This document shows positions 32,921-42,358 of a stretch of DNA of 64,000 bases, one piece after another (position 1 is the first letter of the stretch; every line of letters starts with the position of its first letter). The notes beneath the pieces were generated by a model that made no database searches, was not told the origin of the DNA, and saw only the letters and a program-made list of their open reading frames with translations. Source of the stretch: an uncultured Erythrobacter sp. GTDB taxonomy: Bacteria; Pseudomonadota; Alphaproteobacteria; Sphingomonadales; Sphingomonadaceae. The translations under genes and the position numbers were made by a program. The stretch is from the NCBI RefSeq assembly GCF_947499705.1, contig NZ_CANMPJ010000002.1, positions 248,001 to 312,000 on the forward strand, given 5' to 3'.

Positions 32921-35579
32921 CGAGGCTGCGCGAGACCTGTTCGAATGTATCGCGCGACAACCCCTCAACCGCGGCAATCCGCTCTAGCTCAGCTTTCATC
33001 AGCCCAGCTCGCATTGACTCGATCCGCCGCCATTTGCCAAGCGGCGACACAAACCGAGCGGCGGTCTGCGGATTGATTGGGTCGAGTGCGATGATGACAT
33101 CGGCGATCATCCGATACCCAGCTCCGTCAACGGAATGGAAGCCCTGCGGATTGCCCGCAAACGCCATGTAGAGCGAGCGCACGCGGTTGGGGTTCTTCAT
33201 CGTGAAGTCCGGATGATTGGCGAGCGCGCTCACCTGATTGATGACATCCGGGTGCAGCGAGAGTGCTTGCAAAGTGAACCATTTGTCTACGACCAGCGCA
33301 TTGCCTTCGAAGCGGTCATAGAACGCCTTCAGACGCTCTTCACGCTCGGCACATTCCAGCCCGCACAGCACCATCAACGCGCCTTGGCGGTCGGTCATGT
33401 TGTCGGCCTCGTCGAACAGCCGAGACGCCATGATGGCAGCGCGTTCGGGTTCGCTTGCGGCGAACAGCACGGCGATTTGCGTCTTGAGCTTGCGCGCGCC
33501 GCGACCGGCGGGATCATTGAACGGTACATCGACGATGCGGGCGTAAAGGCTTTCCAGCTCGCGCTTGAGTGTCACGCCGAGCGCCGCTTTCAATTGCTCG
33601 CGCTCGCGGTGAATTGCGCCCGGGTCGGCCTTTCGCGTGCCCGTCGCCATCGCTTCGAACAGATATGTCTCGTTCGGCAGCATCATCAATTCACCGCGCA
33701 TCGCATCGTCGAGCGCCTCGTCCATCAGGATCGAACGGAACGCATCGCCGATAGCGGTTTTGCCCGCTGCCCGTCCCGCCTCATCAAGTTCGCCCGAAGC
33801 CGCGGCGACGAGATGCTGCACAGCCAGTTCCTGCAGAGCCTCATAACGTGCGAACGGATCATCATCCTGCGCGGCGAGGAAGACGAGATCCTCACGGGTC
33901 AGTGATCGTTTGATCAGGACAGGCGCCGTAAAGCCGCGGTTGATTGACACGACCGGAACCGGCCCAGCGAGCGGAAGCGTAAAGGTCTCCTCGTCGAGCG
34001 TGAGGATCACGAGCTGCTCTTCGCCGATCGCACCAGTCTCTCGGCAATGCACCGCGACCCGCAGCGGGATCGGCATTGCGCCTTTGTTGGTCTGTCCAGG
34101 CGTGTCAGGGACTGTCTGTTTGAGTGTCAGCATAAGGCCACCATCGCCAAGTTCCTGGCTGACTTCGACACGCGGCGTGCCTGCCTGCCGGTACCAGCGA
34201 CGGAATTGTGCGAGCTCGAGCCCCGCGCCGTCTTCCATGGCGGTGATGAAGTCCTCACACGTCGCCGCTTCGCCGTCGTGGCGGTCGAAATAGAGATCAG
34301 TGCCTGCGCGGAAACGCTCCACGCCCGCCATCGAGCGCATCATGCGGATGACTTCGGCGCCCTTGTTGTAGACGGTCGCGGTGTAGAAGTTGCTGATCTC
34401 GCGGTAACTGTCCGGGCGGATCGGGTGGGCGAGCGGCCCGGCATCTTCCGGGAATTGCGCGGCGCGCAGGATGCGCACATCCTCGATCCGCTTGACCGCT
34501 TCGCCGCGCATATCCTGCGAGAACAGCTGGTCGCGCAGCACGGTGAAACCCTCTTTCAGGCTCAGCTGGAACCAGTCGCGGCAGGTGATGCGGTTGCCCG
34601 ACCAGTTGTGGAAGTATTCATGCGCAATGACGCCCTCGACCGCGTCGAAATCGCCATCGGTTGCGGTGTCGGGGTCAGCCAGCACATATTTCGTATTGAA
34701 GACGTTTAGCCCTTTGTTCTCCATCGCCCCCATGTTGAAATCGCTGACGGCGACGATGTTGTAGAGGTCTAGATCATATTCGCGCCCGAAGGTCTCTTCA
34801 TCCCATTTCATCGAGCGGTGAAGCGATTCCAGCGCGTGATCGGTGCGTTCGAGGTCTTCGGCGCGGACCCAGATATTGCACTCGACTTCGCGGCCGGACA
34901 TCGTGGTGAAGGGCGCGGAATTGGCGACCAGATCGCCCGCCACCAGCGCAAACAGATAGGACGGCTTGGGCCATGGGTCGTGCCATTCGGCCCAGTGCGC
35001 TCCCCCTTCGCCTTCCCCTTCGGCAACCTTGTTTCCGTTGCAGAGCAGGATCGGGAGCTGAGCCTTCGGTCCCTCCATCCGCACAGTGTAAGTCGAAAGC
35101 ACGTCGGGGCGGTCGGGGAAGAAGGTGATGCGGCGAAAACCCTCTGCCTCGCATTGCGTGCAGAGCATGCCATTCGAGGCATAGAGACCCATGAGCGTGG
35201 TGTTGGCGCTCGGATCGATAGTGGTTGCAATCGCGACTTCGTGACGCTCACCGGGCAGCGTGATGACCAGATCGGGTCCATCCATCACCCAACTGTTCAC
35301 CTCGGCACCGTCGACGGTCACTCGATCGACAGTCAGGCCATCACCATTCAGACGTAGCTCCTGGGTCGCGTCCGCCGCCGGGTTCCGCTCGACCGACAGG
35401 GTCGCGATCACGCGGGTCTGCTCCACGCCAAGATCGAAGGCGAGCTTCGTCTGCGGGACCAGCCACGGATAGGGCGCATAATCCTTTCGCAGGATCACCG
35501 GCGGCTCGGCTGGCGTCGGAGCGGCATCCGCAAGTTCGGGGTTGCCTTCGGGGTTTGTCGGGGAGGTTGCGATATCCAT
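32913..35579 (-). CDS. pepN: Aminopeptidase N (M1 family)
   Basis: PepN removes N-terminal residues from peptides in the cytoplasm. The 888-residue product is close to E. coli PepN (870). It has the substrate-binding exopeptidase motif MGAMENKGLNVFN, the zinc site HEYFHNWSGNR near residue 320 and the third ligand in LKEGFTVLRDQ. The long C-terminal helical domain is complete. The chosen ATG gives an N terminus of MDIATSPTNP; an upstream frame would add 23 residues lacking family features. Divergent from the reductase gene, with a gap of 52 bases. Confidence 0.96.
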   Translation of the reverse strand: MDIATSPTNPEGNPELADAAPTPAEPPVILRKDYAPYPWLVPQTKLAFDLGVEQTRVIATLSVERNPAADATQELRLNGDGLTVDRVTVDGAEVNSWVMDGPDLVITLPGERHEVAIATTIDPSANTTLMGLYASNGMLCTQCEAEGFRRITFFPDRPDVLSTYTVRMEGPKAQLPILLCNGNKVAEGEGEGGAHWAEWHDPWPKPSYLFALVAGDLVANSAPFTTMSGREVECNIWVRAEDLERTDHALESLHRSMKWDEETFGREYDLDLYNIVAVSDFNMGAMENKGLNVFNTKYVLADPDTATDGDFDAVEGVIAHEYFHNWSGNRITCRDWFQLSLKEGFTVLRDQLFSQDMRGEAVKRIEDVRILRAAQFPEDAGPLAHPIRPDSYREISNFYTATVYNKGAEVIRMMRSMAGVERFRAGTDLYFDRHDGEAATCEDFITAMEDGAGLELAQFRRWYRQAGTPRVEVSQELGDGGLMLTLKQTVPDTPGQTNKGAMPIPLRVAVHCRETGAIGEEQLVILTLDEETFTLPLAGPVPVVSINRGFTAPVLIKRSLTREDLVFLAAQDDDPFARYEALQELAVQHLVAAASGELDEAGRAAGKTAIGDAFRSILMDEALDDAMRGELMMLPNETYLFEAMATGTRKADPGAIHREREQLKAALGVTLKRELESLYARIVDVPFNDPAGRGARKLKTQIAVLFAASEPERAAIMASRLFDEADNMTDRQGALMVLCGLECAEREERLKAFYDRFEGNALVVDKWFTLQALSLHPDVINQVSALANHPDFTMKNPNRVRSLYMAFAGNPQGFHSVDGAGYRMIADVIIALDPINPQTAARFVSPLGKWRRIESMRAGLMKAELERIAAVEGLSRDTFEQVSRSLDG

Positions 35580-35631
35580 GGGCACCGATTTAGATTGATT
35601 TGGCCCCGCGTCCAGCGGCAGTAGGGCCGAC

Positions 35632-36414
35632 ATGGCGCGATTGTTCATTTTTGGCCTTGGCTACACGGCAAAGCGGATCGCAGCGGACTTGCGCGCGCGC
35701 GGTTGGGAAGTCGATGCCACCGGAAGCGCGGGCAACGTGGATTTCGACGACCATGCCGCGGTGCGCGAGGCATTGACCGGGTGCATCCATGTGCTGTCTT
35801 CGGTTCCGCCGGATCGCAAGAGCGGCGGCGATGCCGTCCTCGACACCTATTCAGAGGACATTGCGGGCAAACGGCTAGGCTACCTCTCCTCAACCGGGGT
35901 CTATGGCGACCAACAGGGCGCGTGGGTCGATGAAACCTCACCCACGGGAACGGGCCGTCGCAACGCACGCACCGATGCCGATGCGCGCTGGCTGGAAATC
36001 GAGGCGCGGGTGTTCCGCCTGCCGGGGATCTACGGATCGGGCCGCAGCGCGCTCGACCGGGTGAAGGACGGCCGCGCGCGGCGGATCGACCTTCCGGGAC
36101 AAGTGTTCAGCCGCGTGCATGTCGATGACATCGTCAGCGGAGTCGTCGCGGCATTCCGGCAAGACGCGCCGCCGGGAGCCTACAATCTTGGCGATGATCT
36201 GCCCGCAAGCGGTAATGCTGTGACTGAGCATGCTTGCCGGTTACTGGGCGTCGAATTGCCAAAGTTGGAAACGCTGGAGGAAGCGAACCTGTCTGAAATG
36301 GCGCGCGGGTTCTATTCAGAGAACCGCCGGGTCGCGAATGGCAAAGCAAAGCGGATTTTGGGATGGCGACCGAAGTTCCCGACCTACATCGAAGGACTCG
36401 CCTCACTCCTGTAG
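35632..36414 (+). CDS. NAD-dependent epimerase/dehydratase-like SDR (YeeZ-like)
   Basis: This 260-residue extended-type SDR has the dinucleotide site in the form FIFGLGYTAKRIAADL, then YLSSTGVYGDQQG, FRLPGIYGSGRSALDR and YNLGDDLPAS. These are hallmarks of the atypical SDR group that includes YeeZ. The catalytic tyrosine of classical SDRs is not clearly placed, so its reaction is uncertain. It ends one base before a palindromic repeat that separates it from the convergent exporter. Confidence 0.87.
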   Translation: MARLFIFGLGYTAKRIAADLRARGWEVDATGSAGNVDFDDHAAVREALTGCIHVLSSVPPDRKSGGDAVLDTYSEDIAGKRLGYLSSTGVYGDQQGAWVDETSPTGTGRRNARTDADARWLEIEARVFRLPGIYGSGRSALDRVKDGRARRIDLPGQVFSRVHVDDIVSGVVAAFRQDAPPGAYNLGDDLPASGNAVTEHACRLLGVELPKLETLEEANLSEMARGFYSENRRVANGKAKRILGWRPKFPTYIEGLASLL

Positions 36415-36520
36415 CTCGTCATTGCGAGGAGCGAAGCGACGCGGCAATCCATGGACCGGCAAGTTGCGACGAGGTGCAAGGGCTGGCCATGGATTGCTTC
36501 GCTTCGCTCGCAATGACGAG
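36415..36520. repeat. Palindromic REP-like element, copy 1
   Basis: A 106-bp inverted repeat starts CTCGTCATTGCGAG and ends CTCGCAATGACGAG, with inner arms CAATCCATGG and CCATGGATTG. It lies exactly between two convergent genes. A related element occurs at 60321-60424. This family (GTCATTGCGAGNNNNGCGAAGCAATCC) is widespread in bacterial genomes. Confidence 0.85.
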
Positions 36521-36523
36521 ACA

Positions 36524-37444
36524 TTATCGTTGCTGCTTCGACCTTAGGGCCAGCACCATCCCGATCACCGCGAGCACCATCCCGCTCGCGGTCAGCCACG
36601 TCCATTGGTACCCCTCGAACAGGGTCGAGATCAGCATCGCGACCGAGATCGTCAGGATCGAATTGTAAGCCGTGCGCCCTGCCCCGATCTCGCGCACGAG
36701 ATTGTAGTGCAGCGGGAATGTCACCACCGATCCGATCAGCGCGAGATAGACGATCCCGGCCCAATATTCGGGATTGGTCGGCAGCGGAGGTGGCCCAGCA
36801 GTCAGCGCTGCAAAGCCGAGGTCGAACACCGTCCCATAGAGCATCGCCCAGGCGAGCAGGCTGACCATTGGCACGGCGCGCCCTGTCGGATTGGCCTGAA
36901 TGACATTGGCGACGGATGCGGCGAGGATACCCAGCAAAGCCAGCCCGATGCCAAGCGCCACGTTACCTCCCACAACCCCGGCATCGGGATTGGCACGCCA
37001 TTCGTGCACAAGCAGGAACGAAACGCCGATGATGGCGATCATGCTGCCGATCCAGAACCCACGATGGGTGCGCTCGCCAAGGAAGACCCTGCCGAACAAG
37101 GCATTGGGCACCATCAGAAGACCGAACATCATCGCGACGATGCCTGAAGTCACGAACAATTCGGCGTGATAGACGAACAGGAAGTTGCCGCTGAACTGGA
37201 AAATTCCGACCAAGGCGGCGAGCATGTGTTCAGGCCGTGAGAGCAGCAAACGCCGCTTCATCAGAAATGCGACCAGAAACAGCGCGGGCGTCGCCAGTGC
37301 AAATCGGTAAAACACCGACCATGCGGCCGGCACACCGTCGATCTGCCCGGTGATGACAAACCACGTCGATCCCCAGATCGAACCGGTGAGGATGAATGGC
37401 AGTATTACCCGCCAGCTCAGCATCGGCGCTTGAGCGGCGCTCAC
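36524..37444 (-). CDS. EamA/DMT-superfamily transporter
   Basis: This 306-residue protein has ten hydrophobic segments and two EamA repeats; the first starts ILPFILTGSIWGSTWFVIT and the second contains NPEYWAGIVYLALIGSV and AMLISTLFEG. It begins 10 bases after the threonine-aldolase stop at a GTG; the next candidate is an ATG 21 bases later. No clear ribosome binding site is seen, as expected for coupled translation. Some DMT proteins (RhtA) export threonine and homoserine, which would fit the neighbour, but the substrate is inference. Confidence 0.88.
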   Translation of the reverse strand: MSAAQAPMLSWRVILPFILTGSIWGSTWFVITGQIDGVPAAWSVFYRFALATPALFLVAFLMKRRLLLSRPEHMLAALVGIFQFSGNFLFVYHAELFVTSGIVAMMFGLLMVPNALFGRVFLGERTHRGFWIGSMIAIIGVSFLLVHEWRANPDAGVVGGNVALGIGLALLGILAASVANVIQANPTGRAVPMVSLLAWAMLYGTVFDLGFAALTAGPPPLPTNPEYWAGIVYLALIGSVVTFPLHYNLVREIGAGRTAYNSILTISVAMLISTLFEGYQWTWLTASGMVLAVIGMVLALRSKQQR

Positions 37445-37454
37445 GTTTGTATGC

Positions 37455-38462
37455 TCATAGGGCGGCGATTGCCTTGCCCAAGGCGGCTGCATCCTCGGCC
37501 TTGGTGTCCCATGCGGTCACGAAGCGCGCGGCGTCATCGCCCCAGTCGTAGAAAGCGAAGTCCTGCGCACGCAATGCCTCGCGCTCTTCCGGCGATAGCC
37601 GCACGAACAGCTCGTTGGCTTCGACCGGATGCATCAGACGATCGCCACAGCCACTCGCAATCTCTGCTGCTGCGGCGTTGGCGTGGCGCGCATTGTCGAG
37701 CCACAAATCGTCCTCCAGCATCGCCAGCACTTGCGCGGCGAGATAGCGGCCCTTGCATTGCAGATGGCCAGCACGCTTGCGGCGATATTTGACGAGGTCG
37801 GCCTGCTCGGGATCGAACAGCACAACCGCTTCCGCGCTCATCGCGCCATTCTTGATGCAACCGAAGGCCAGACTATCAACGCCGCCAGCGGCCGCGCTCG
37901 CGTCTCCGCCTAGAAACGCGGCTGCATTTGCAAATCGTGCGCCGTCCATATGAAGGCCCAGTCCGCGCGCCTTGGCGAATTCAGCCAGTGCCGCGAGTTC
38001 TCTGGGTGTGTAGCTGCGGCCATATTCGCTGGCCTGCGTGATCGCGATGGCATGCGGCTGAACCTGATGCACATCATCACGGATCGGGTCGATCAACGCG
38101 GCGATGGCTGTAGGCGTCAGCTTTGCGCCTTCACCCTGAGCCAGCATCAGCTTCGCACCGTGGAGGTAGAAACCCGGTGCGCCGCCTTCGTCGACTTCGA
38201 TATGCGCTTCTTCGTGACAAACGACTCCGCCATGCGGTTGCACCATTGTCGCCAGCGCGAGGCAATTGGCCGCCGTGCCTGTAGCGATCCACAGTCCCGC
38301 GCATTCACGTCCGAACAAATCAGTGAAGCGCGTGTCGAGCTCTGCTGAAAGCGCATCGCCATCATAGGGATTGTCGGCACTATCAGCGGCCTGCATCGCT
38401 TCCCAGACTCTGGGATGCACCGGCGCGGCGTTGTCGGAGAGAAATGGTTTGAGTGTGGTCAT
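37455..38462 (-). CDS. ltaE: Low-specificity L-threonine aldolase (beta-eliminating lyase family)
   Basis: This PLP enzyme splits L-threonine or allo-threonine to glycine and acetaldehyde. The 335-residue fold-type I protein has the SDNAAPVHP start, the cofactor region ATGTAANCLAL, the aspartate in GLHMDGARFANAA, and the putative Schiff-base lysine 204 in FGCIKNGAM. The lysine context departs from the common KGLGAP pattern, so a related beta-elimination specificity is possible. Operon with the DMT transporter downstream; divergent from the small acetyltransferase. Confidence 0.9.
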   Translation of the reverse strand: MTTLKPFLSDNAAPVHPRVWEAMQAADSADNPYDGDALSAELDTRFTDLFGRECAGLWIATGTAANCLALATMVQPHGGVVCHEEAHIEVDEGGAPGFYLHGAKLMLAQGEGAKLTPTAIAALIDPIRDDVHQVQPHAIAITQASEYGRSYTPRELAALAEFAKARGLGLHMDGARFANAAAFLGGDASAAAGGVDSLAFGCIKNGAMSAEAVVLFDPEQADLVKYRRKRAGHLQCKGRYLAAQVLAMLEDDLWLDNARHANAAAAEIASGCGDRLMHPVEANELFVRLSPEEREALRAQDFAFYDWGDDAARFVTAWDTKAEDAAALGKAIAAL

Positions 38463-38515
38463 CTAGGAACGCCTCTAGTCCCGTTCGCGTTTATGGCAAG
38501 AAGGAGCAGCGACAG

Positions 38516-38845
38516 ATGAGCGACACGGCAGATCAGGTCACGATCACGCACCACGCACAAGGGCAGGGCGGCAAGTATATCGCGGAAGTCGAAGGCGAGG
38601 TCCATCAAGGCACGCTGGAATGGGAGCCGCGCACGAATGGTTCGCTGGAAGGTGCTGCAAGCGACGTGCGGGTCGCGACGCACACGATCGTTCCCGATGC
38701 GATCGGCGGGCGCGGGATTGCGGCGCGGTTGGTAGAACGGCTGGTGCAGGACGCGCGCGAGCAGGGGTTCAAGATCGTCCCGCAATGCTCCTACGTCGCT
38801 GCGAAATTTGCAAAGAACCCGGATTGGGCCGACCTTAAAGCCTAG
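38516..38845 (+). CDS. Small GNAT-like N-acetyltransferase (YjdJ type)
   Basis: The 109-residue protein starts at an ATG with AAGGAG nine bases upstream; a longer in-frame start would intrude on ltaE. It has the short acetyltransferase core: HTIVPDAIGGRGIAARLVE (the acetyl-CoA loop) and IVPQCSYVAAKFAKNP, the C-terminal signature of the YjdJ/Gtn10 group. The substrate is unknown. Its stop shares a CTAG with the stop of the convergent gene. Confidence 0.88.
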   Translation: MSDTADQVTITHHAQGQGGKYIAEVEGEVHQGTLEWEPRTNGSLEGAASDVRVATHTIVPDAIGGRGIAARLVERLVQDAREQGFKIVPQCSYVAAKFAKNPDWADLKA

Positions 38846-40428
38846 GCCTGCTCCAATTGGGAAAAGTCCGTCGCAGCAATGGTCGTCATGACCTCACGGC
38901 GCACTTCGCGTGCTCGCTCAATCGGGACGCCGGGGATCTCGAACTCACCGCCCGCCAAGCCAAGATGCAGCGTCGCATAGCCGCGCCTGCGCGAAATCGG
39001 CCCTTGCGCGATTTCGACCGAATGCAGCTTCATGCGCGTCGCCAGCTGGCTCGTAGGCGCGAACAAACCTTTGTTGGCCATGATCTGATCTGCATCGATG
39101 GCGTGGCGGTGGAACTGCCACGAATACAGCGCTGCTGCCGCGCCCAAGACAGCCAAGGCCAGTGGAATCGCAACCGCCAATGGCACCCAATCAGGAGCGA
39201 AGATCGACGTTGCGGTGCCCGCGATGATGGCCGCGAGAATGAAAAAGACCGAGTCGATAATGGCGCTATCGATCCGGTAACGCTCGCTTGCGCGGTGCCA
39301 GTCGGTATCCTCATCCGGAAGGTGAAATCCCGCCTCCGCCACGATGGGGGCGATCTCGTCCATTTTTGCGAACGGCGCGACAACGTGATTCGCACCGCCG
39401 GAATCCTGCGCGAGGCTGACGAACCGAAGACCATGCCAGCCGAAGCGATAACGCAGCAATCCGGTGCCAATCTTGACCCCTTGCACGCGGTGCACTGGCA
39501 TCACGACATCGGTCTTGGTGAATAGCCCCCGCCGCCGCCGAAATCCGCGCGCGGTACGCTCCAACAGGAAACCCCATTCGCGGGTGAATGTCCGGATCAG
39601 CCCGGTCGCCGAACCGATCACGAAAACCGCAATCAACCCAGCAACCGCGCTGAATATTTGAGCGTAGGCACCAAAGCTCGACAAAAAAGTGCCCTGTTCA
39701 GACAGCCACGATTCCCACAGTTCCGGGTCCCAAATCTCGAAGTCGACAAAGCTGTCGGCATATTGAAACAGGCCGCCAAGGACCGCAAAGACCGCCAGCG
39801 AAAACTCGAACGTGCCGAAGATCAACAGGCGTCGCGGGTCCATGGCAAACAGCGTCTGCGCTTCGGGTTCTGTAATGGCTTCAGCACCCGTTGCGCTCTC
39901 CTCAGAGCCGGTCGCCACCTCACCGTCGCGCCGTTGGCGCACCAATTGCCGCAGCCGGTCTCCTTCCTCGCCCGAGAGATAGGACAGGCTGATATCTTCG
40001 CCTGCCCCTGCCCCGGTTTCGAACTTTACGATCACCAGCCCGAACAGCCTTGGCAGCAGTGGCTCTTCAAGGCTCACATCCTGAATGCGTTCGAACGGAA
40101 CAGACCGCGCCGAACGGCTCAGCACGCCGCTCTCTACCCGGATATCCTGTTCGCCAACGGTGTAGGTCAGGCGCTTCCAGCCGAGATAGGCGAAGGCAAA
40201 ATTGATTCCGATGATCGCCGAGACCGCTGGCACCGCAAACATCAGCACATCGCCCACACTGCCGTCATCGAAAATCGTCACCGATGCGATCCCGAGCGGG
40301 ATGATGAGCTGTGACAGGATCGATAGCCCGCGGATGATAAAGCTCTTGGGATGAGTCCTTAGCCCGGCCTCCTCGGCTGAGGCCGATCCCGCCGGATTTA
40401 TGGGTTCACAGTCGAGGGTCGCGCTCAC
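38842..40428 (-). CDS. YdbT-like membrane protein with bacterial PH domains
   Basis: This 528-residue protein starts at a GTG that overlaps the upstream stop (GTGA) and is preceded by AGGAG. It contains several membrane helices (for example GLSILSQLIIPLGIASVTIF and VAGLIAVFVIGSATGLI) and repeated bacterial PH (DUF304/bPH2) modules with ARSVPFERIQDVSLEEPL and TKTDVVMPVHRVQGVKI. It is of the YdbT type, always paired with a small YdbS-like gene. The role of such pairs is not well defined; a lipid or stress role in the membrane is suggested for some. The 3' end shares a stop with the acetyltransferase gene. Confidence 0.86.
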   Translation of the reverse strand: MSATLDCEPINPAGSASAEEAGLRTHPKSFIIRGLSILSQLIIPLGIASVTIFDDGSVGDVLMFAVPAVSAIIGINFAFAYLGWKRLTYTVGEQDIRVESGVLSRSARSVPFERIQDVSLEEPLLPRLFGLVIVKFETGAGAGEDISLSYLSGEEGDRLRQLVRQRRDGEVATGSEESATGAEAITEPEAQTLFAMDPRRLLIFGTFEFSLAVFAVLGGLFQYADSFVDFEIWDPELWESWLSEQGTFLSSFGAYAQIFSAVAGLIAVFVIGSATGLIRTFTREWGFLLERTARGFRRRRGLFTKTDVVMPVHRVQGVKIGTGLLRYRFGWHGLRFVSLAQDSGGANHVVAPFAKMDEIAPIVAEAGFHLPDEDTDWHRASERYRIDSAIIDSVFFILAAIIAGTATSIFAPDWVPLAVAIPLALAVLGAAAALYSWQFHRHAIDADQIMANKGLFAPTSQLATRMKLHSVEIAQGPISRRRGYATLHLGLAGGEFEIPGVPIERAREVRREVMTTIAATDFSQLEQA

Positions 40429-41006
40429 AAGCTCTCCTGCTTGATATGCGCGCGGATATCCTCGCGCATGTCCTTGGCGAGGTCCTGCTGCAGGCCGGGC
40501 AGATGCACTGAAGCATTGTGATTGCCGGCCGTGTGCAGCGTGAGCGTAGCGATGTCGAAGAACCGTTCGATCGGCCCCTGATCGACATCGATATGCTGCA
40601 CGCGGCCGAACGGTACGACCGTGTCGGAATGCCACCAAATGCCGCGCACCACGCGCAGCCTGTCATCGCTCATATCGTAGCCGCGCGCATTGAACCTGCG
40701 GCCCGGTACGCGGATCACCAACAACACCGCCAGCAACAACACCGGTCCGGCGATCACGCCGGGCGGCAACACATCGTCAGGAATCGCCGCTTCCGCGATC
40801 AATGATCCAATAAGGAACGGGATTGCGAAGAGGATGGTCTGCAGCCGCAGCGCGGATTTGTAGTTCGGATGGACCTTGGTGAGATCACCCTCGGGATCGG
40901 GAATGACATCCGCCGTACCCGGCTGCATGCGCAGAGCGGCGTCGGGTCCCTCTCCCGTTAGTGCTTGCGTCAGTCGGTCAGGGTTGTCTGGCGTGGTCGA
41001 TTGCAT
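40425..41006 (-). CDS. YdbS-like membrane protein with a bacterial PH domain
   Basis: The 193-residue protein has two membrane segments (LQTILFAIPFLIGSLIAEAA and VIAGPVLLLAVLLVIRV) followed by one bacterial PH domain (DDRLRVVRGIWWHSDTVVPFGRVQHIDV). It is coupled to the YdbT-like gene by a 4-base overlap, and the two resemble the B. subtilis YdbS/YdbT pair. The gene is upstream of the larger partner and downstream of an acyl-CoA dehydrogenase gene on the same strand, 39 bases away. Confidence 0.88.
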   Translation of the reverse strand: MQSTTPDNPDRLTQALTGEGPDAALRMQPGTADVIPDPEGDLTKVHPNYKSALRLQTILFAIPFLIGSLIAEAAIPDDVLPPGVIAGPVLLLAVLLVIRVPGRRFNARGYDMSDDRLRVVRGIWWHSDTVVPFGRVQHIDVDQGPIERFFDIATLTLHTAGNHNASVHLPGLQQDLAKDMREDIRAHIKQESL

Positions 41007-41045
41007 ACTGCCTTAGATGAGCAACACAGCGCGCCCACGCAAGCC

Positions 41046-42215
41046 CTAACCGCGCTGATTGAATCGTCGGCCCACCATGGCCGCTGCGATATTGGTCTTC
41101 TGCACGTCAATCGCGCCGCCCGCGATCCCCCAGGCATAGGCATCACGGAGGCGCTGTTCCATGCCGTAATCCTTGTGATAGCCGTAGCCGCCCATGACCT
41201 GCATGCCGAGCGCCGCAACCTCGCGAACAATCTCATTGGCGTAGCATTTTGCGAGCGAGCTTTCGTAGACGGTTGGCAAGCCATCTTCCTGGATCGCGGC
41301 ATTTGCCGCCGCGCGGTGGATCAGAAGGCGCGCCGCATCGACCTTCATCGCCATTTCAGCAATCTTCAACTGAACCGCCTGAAAATCGACGATCGGTTTG
41401 CCGAAGGCTTCCCGCTCTTGCGTGTATTCGAGCGCCTGTTCCAGCGCCGCCGCCGCCACACCAAGGCTCTGCGTCGCATTGCCGCATCGCTCCAGCCCGA
41501 ACGCGCTCATCAACTTGCCAAACCCGCCGGCGCCGACGATCACATTCTCGCCCGGCACTTTCACGTTGTCTATGGCGTAGTCGGCGGTCGGAATGCCGCG
41601 AAAGCCCATCAACTCCTCGCGCTTGCCGAATTGCATTCCTTCCATGTCCTTTTCGAGCAGGATCGCGCCAATTCCCTTGGCACCGGGTTCATCGGTGAAG
41701 CGGCAATAAGTGACATAGTAATCGGAATGCCCGCCGCCGCTGGTCCAGCGCTTGTAGCCGTTGACGACGTAGCCATTGCCGTCCTGCACCGCCTTGGTCG
41801 TCAGGTCGGTTAGCGCGGTTCCGGCATCGGGTTCCGACATCGAAACCGCAACGATCTTCTCACCCTTGATCACTTCGGGCAGGATGCGTGCCTTCATCTC
41901 AGGCGAACCAAAGCGATCAATCGTTCGGACCGGCCCTGTGAGTGCTTCAAAAACGGGGAAGGCTACGGCGTTGGAAACCTGTGCGAATTCCTCCAGCACG
42001 ATCAGCGCCTCGACATGGCCGAGGCCCAGCCCGCCATATTCCTCCGGCAGATTGACCCCGAGAAACCCCATCTCGCCATAGGTCTTGAGCATGTCGTGCG
42101 GGACCGGATAGTCCCTTTCCTCCATGTCGCGCGCCAGACTCGGCAATTCGGCCCGAACGAACTTCCGGGCGGTCTCCTGCAGCTCTCGCTGCTCGTCGGT
42201 CAGATTAAAATCCAT
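41046..42215 (-). CDS. Acyl-CoA dehydrogenase family protein
   Basis: The FAD enzyme oxidises an acyl-CoA to its 2-enoyl product. The 389 residues have the full fold: FGSPEMKARILPEVIKGEK, VSMSEPDAGTALTDL, the middle beta domain with GFRGIPTADYAIDNV, and GGYGYHKDYGMEQRLRDA. The usual catalytic Glu near the C terminus is replaced (GIAGGAIDVQ), whereas a Glu is present in SAFGLERCGNA, the position used as base by isovaleryl- and long-chain acyl-CoA dehydrogenases. The substrate may therefore be branched or cyclic. First gene of the catabolic region. Confidence 0.93.
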   Translation of the reverse strand: MDFNLTDEQRELQETARKFVRAELPSLARDMEERDYPVPHDMLKTYGEMGFLGVNLPEEYGGLGLGHVEALIVLEEFAQVSNAVAFPVFEALTGPVRTIDRFGSPEMKARILPEVIKGEKIVAVSMSEPDAGTALTDLTTKAVQDGNGYVVNGYKRWTSGGGHSDYYVTYCRFTDEPGAKGIGAILLEKDMEGMQFGKREELMGFRGIPTADYAIDNVKVPGENVIVGAGGFGKLMSAFGLERCGNATQSLGVAAAALEQALEYTQEREAFGKPIVDFQAVQLKIAEMAMKVDAARLLIHRAAANAAIQEDGLPTVYESSLAKCYANEIVREVAALGMQVMGGYGYHKDYGMEQRLRDAYAWGIAGGAIDVQKTNIAAAMVGRRFNQRG

Positions 42216-42358
42216 GGATGATCTTTAGCTCGCTGTGGTGTTGCGCTGTACCCTGGTGGATTTAGGCCCCTAGCGCATTTAGGAGGGCGACGTGACCGTA
42301 TAGCTCGCATACAGACCACGCATATAGGCGTCGCGCCACTAGAACTCTGGAGAGAGAA

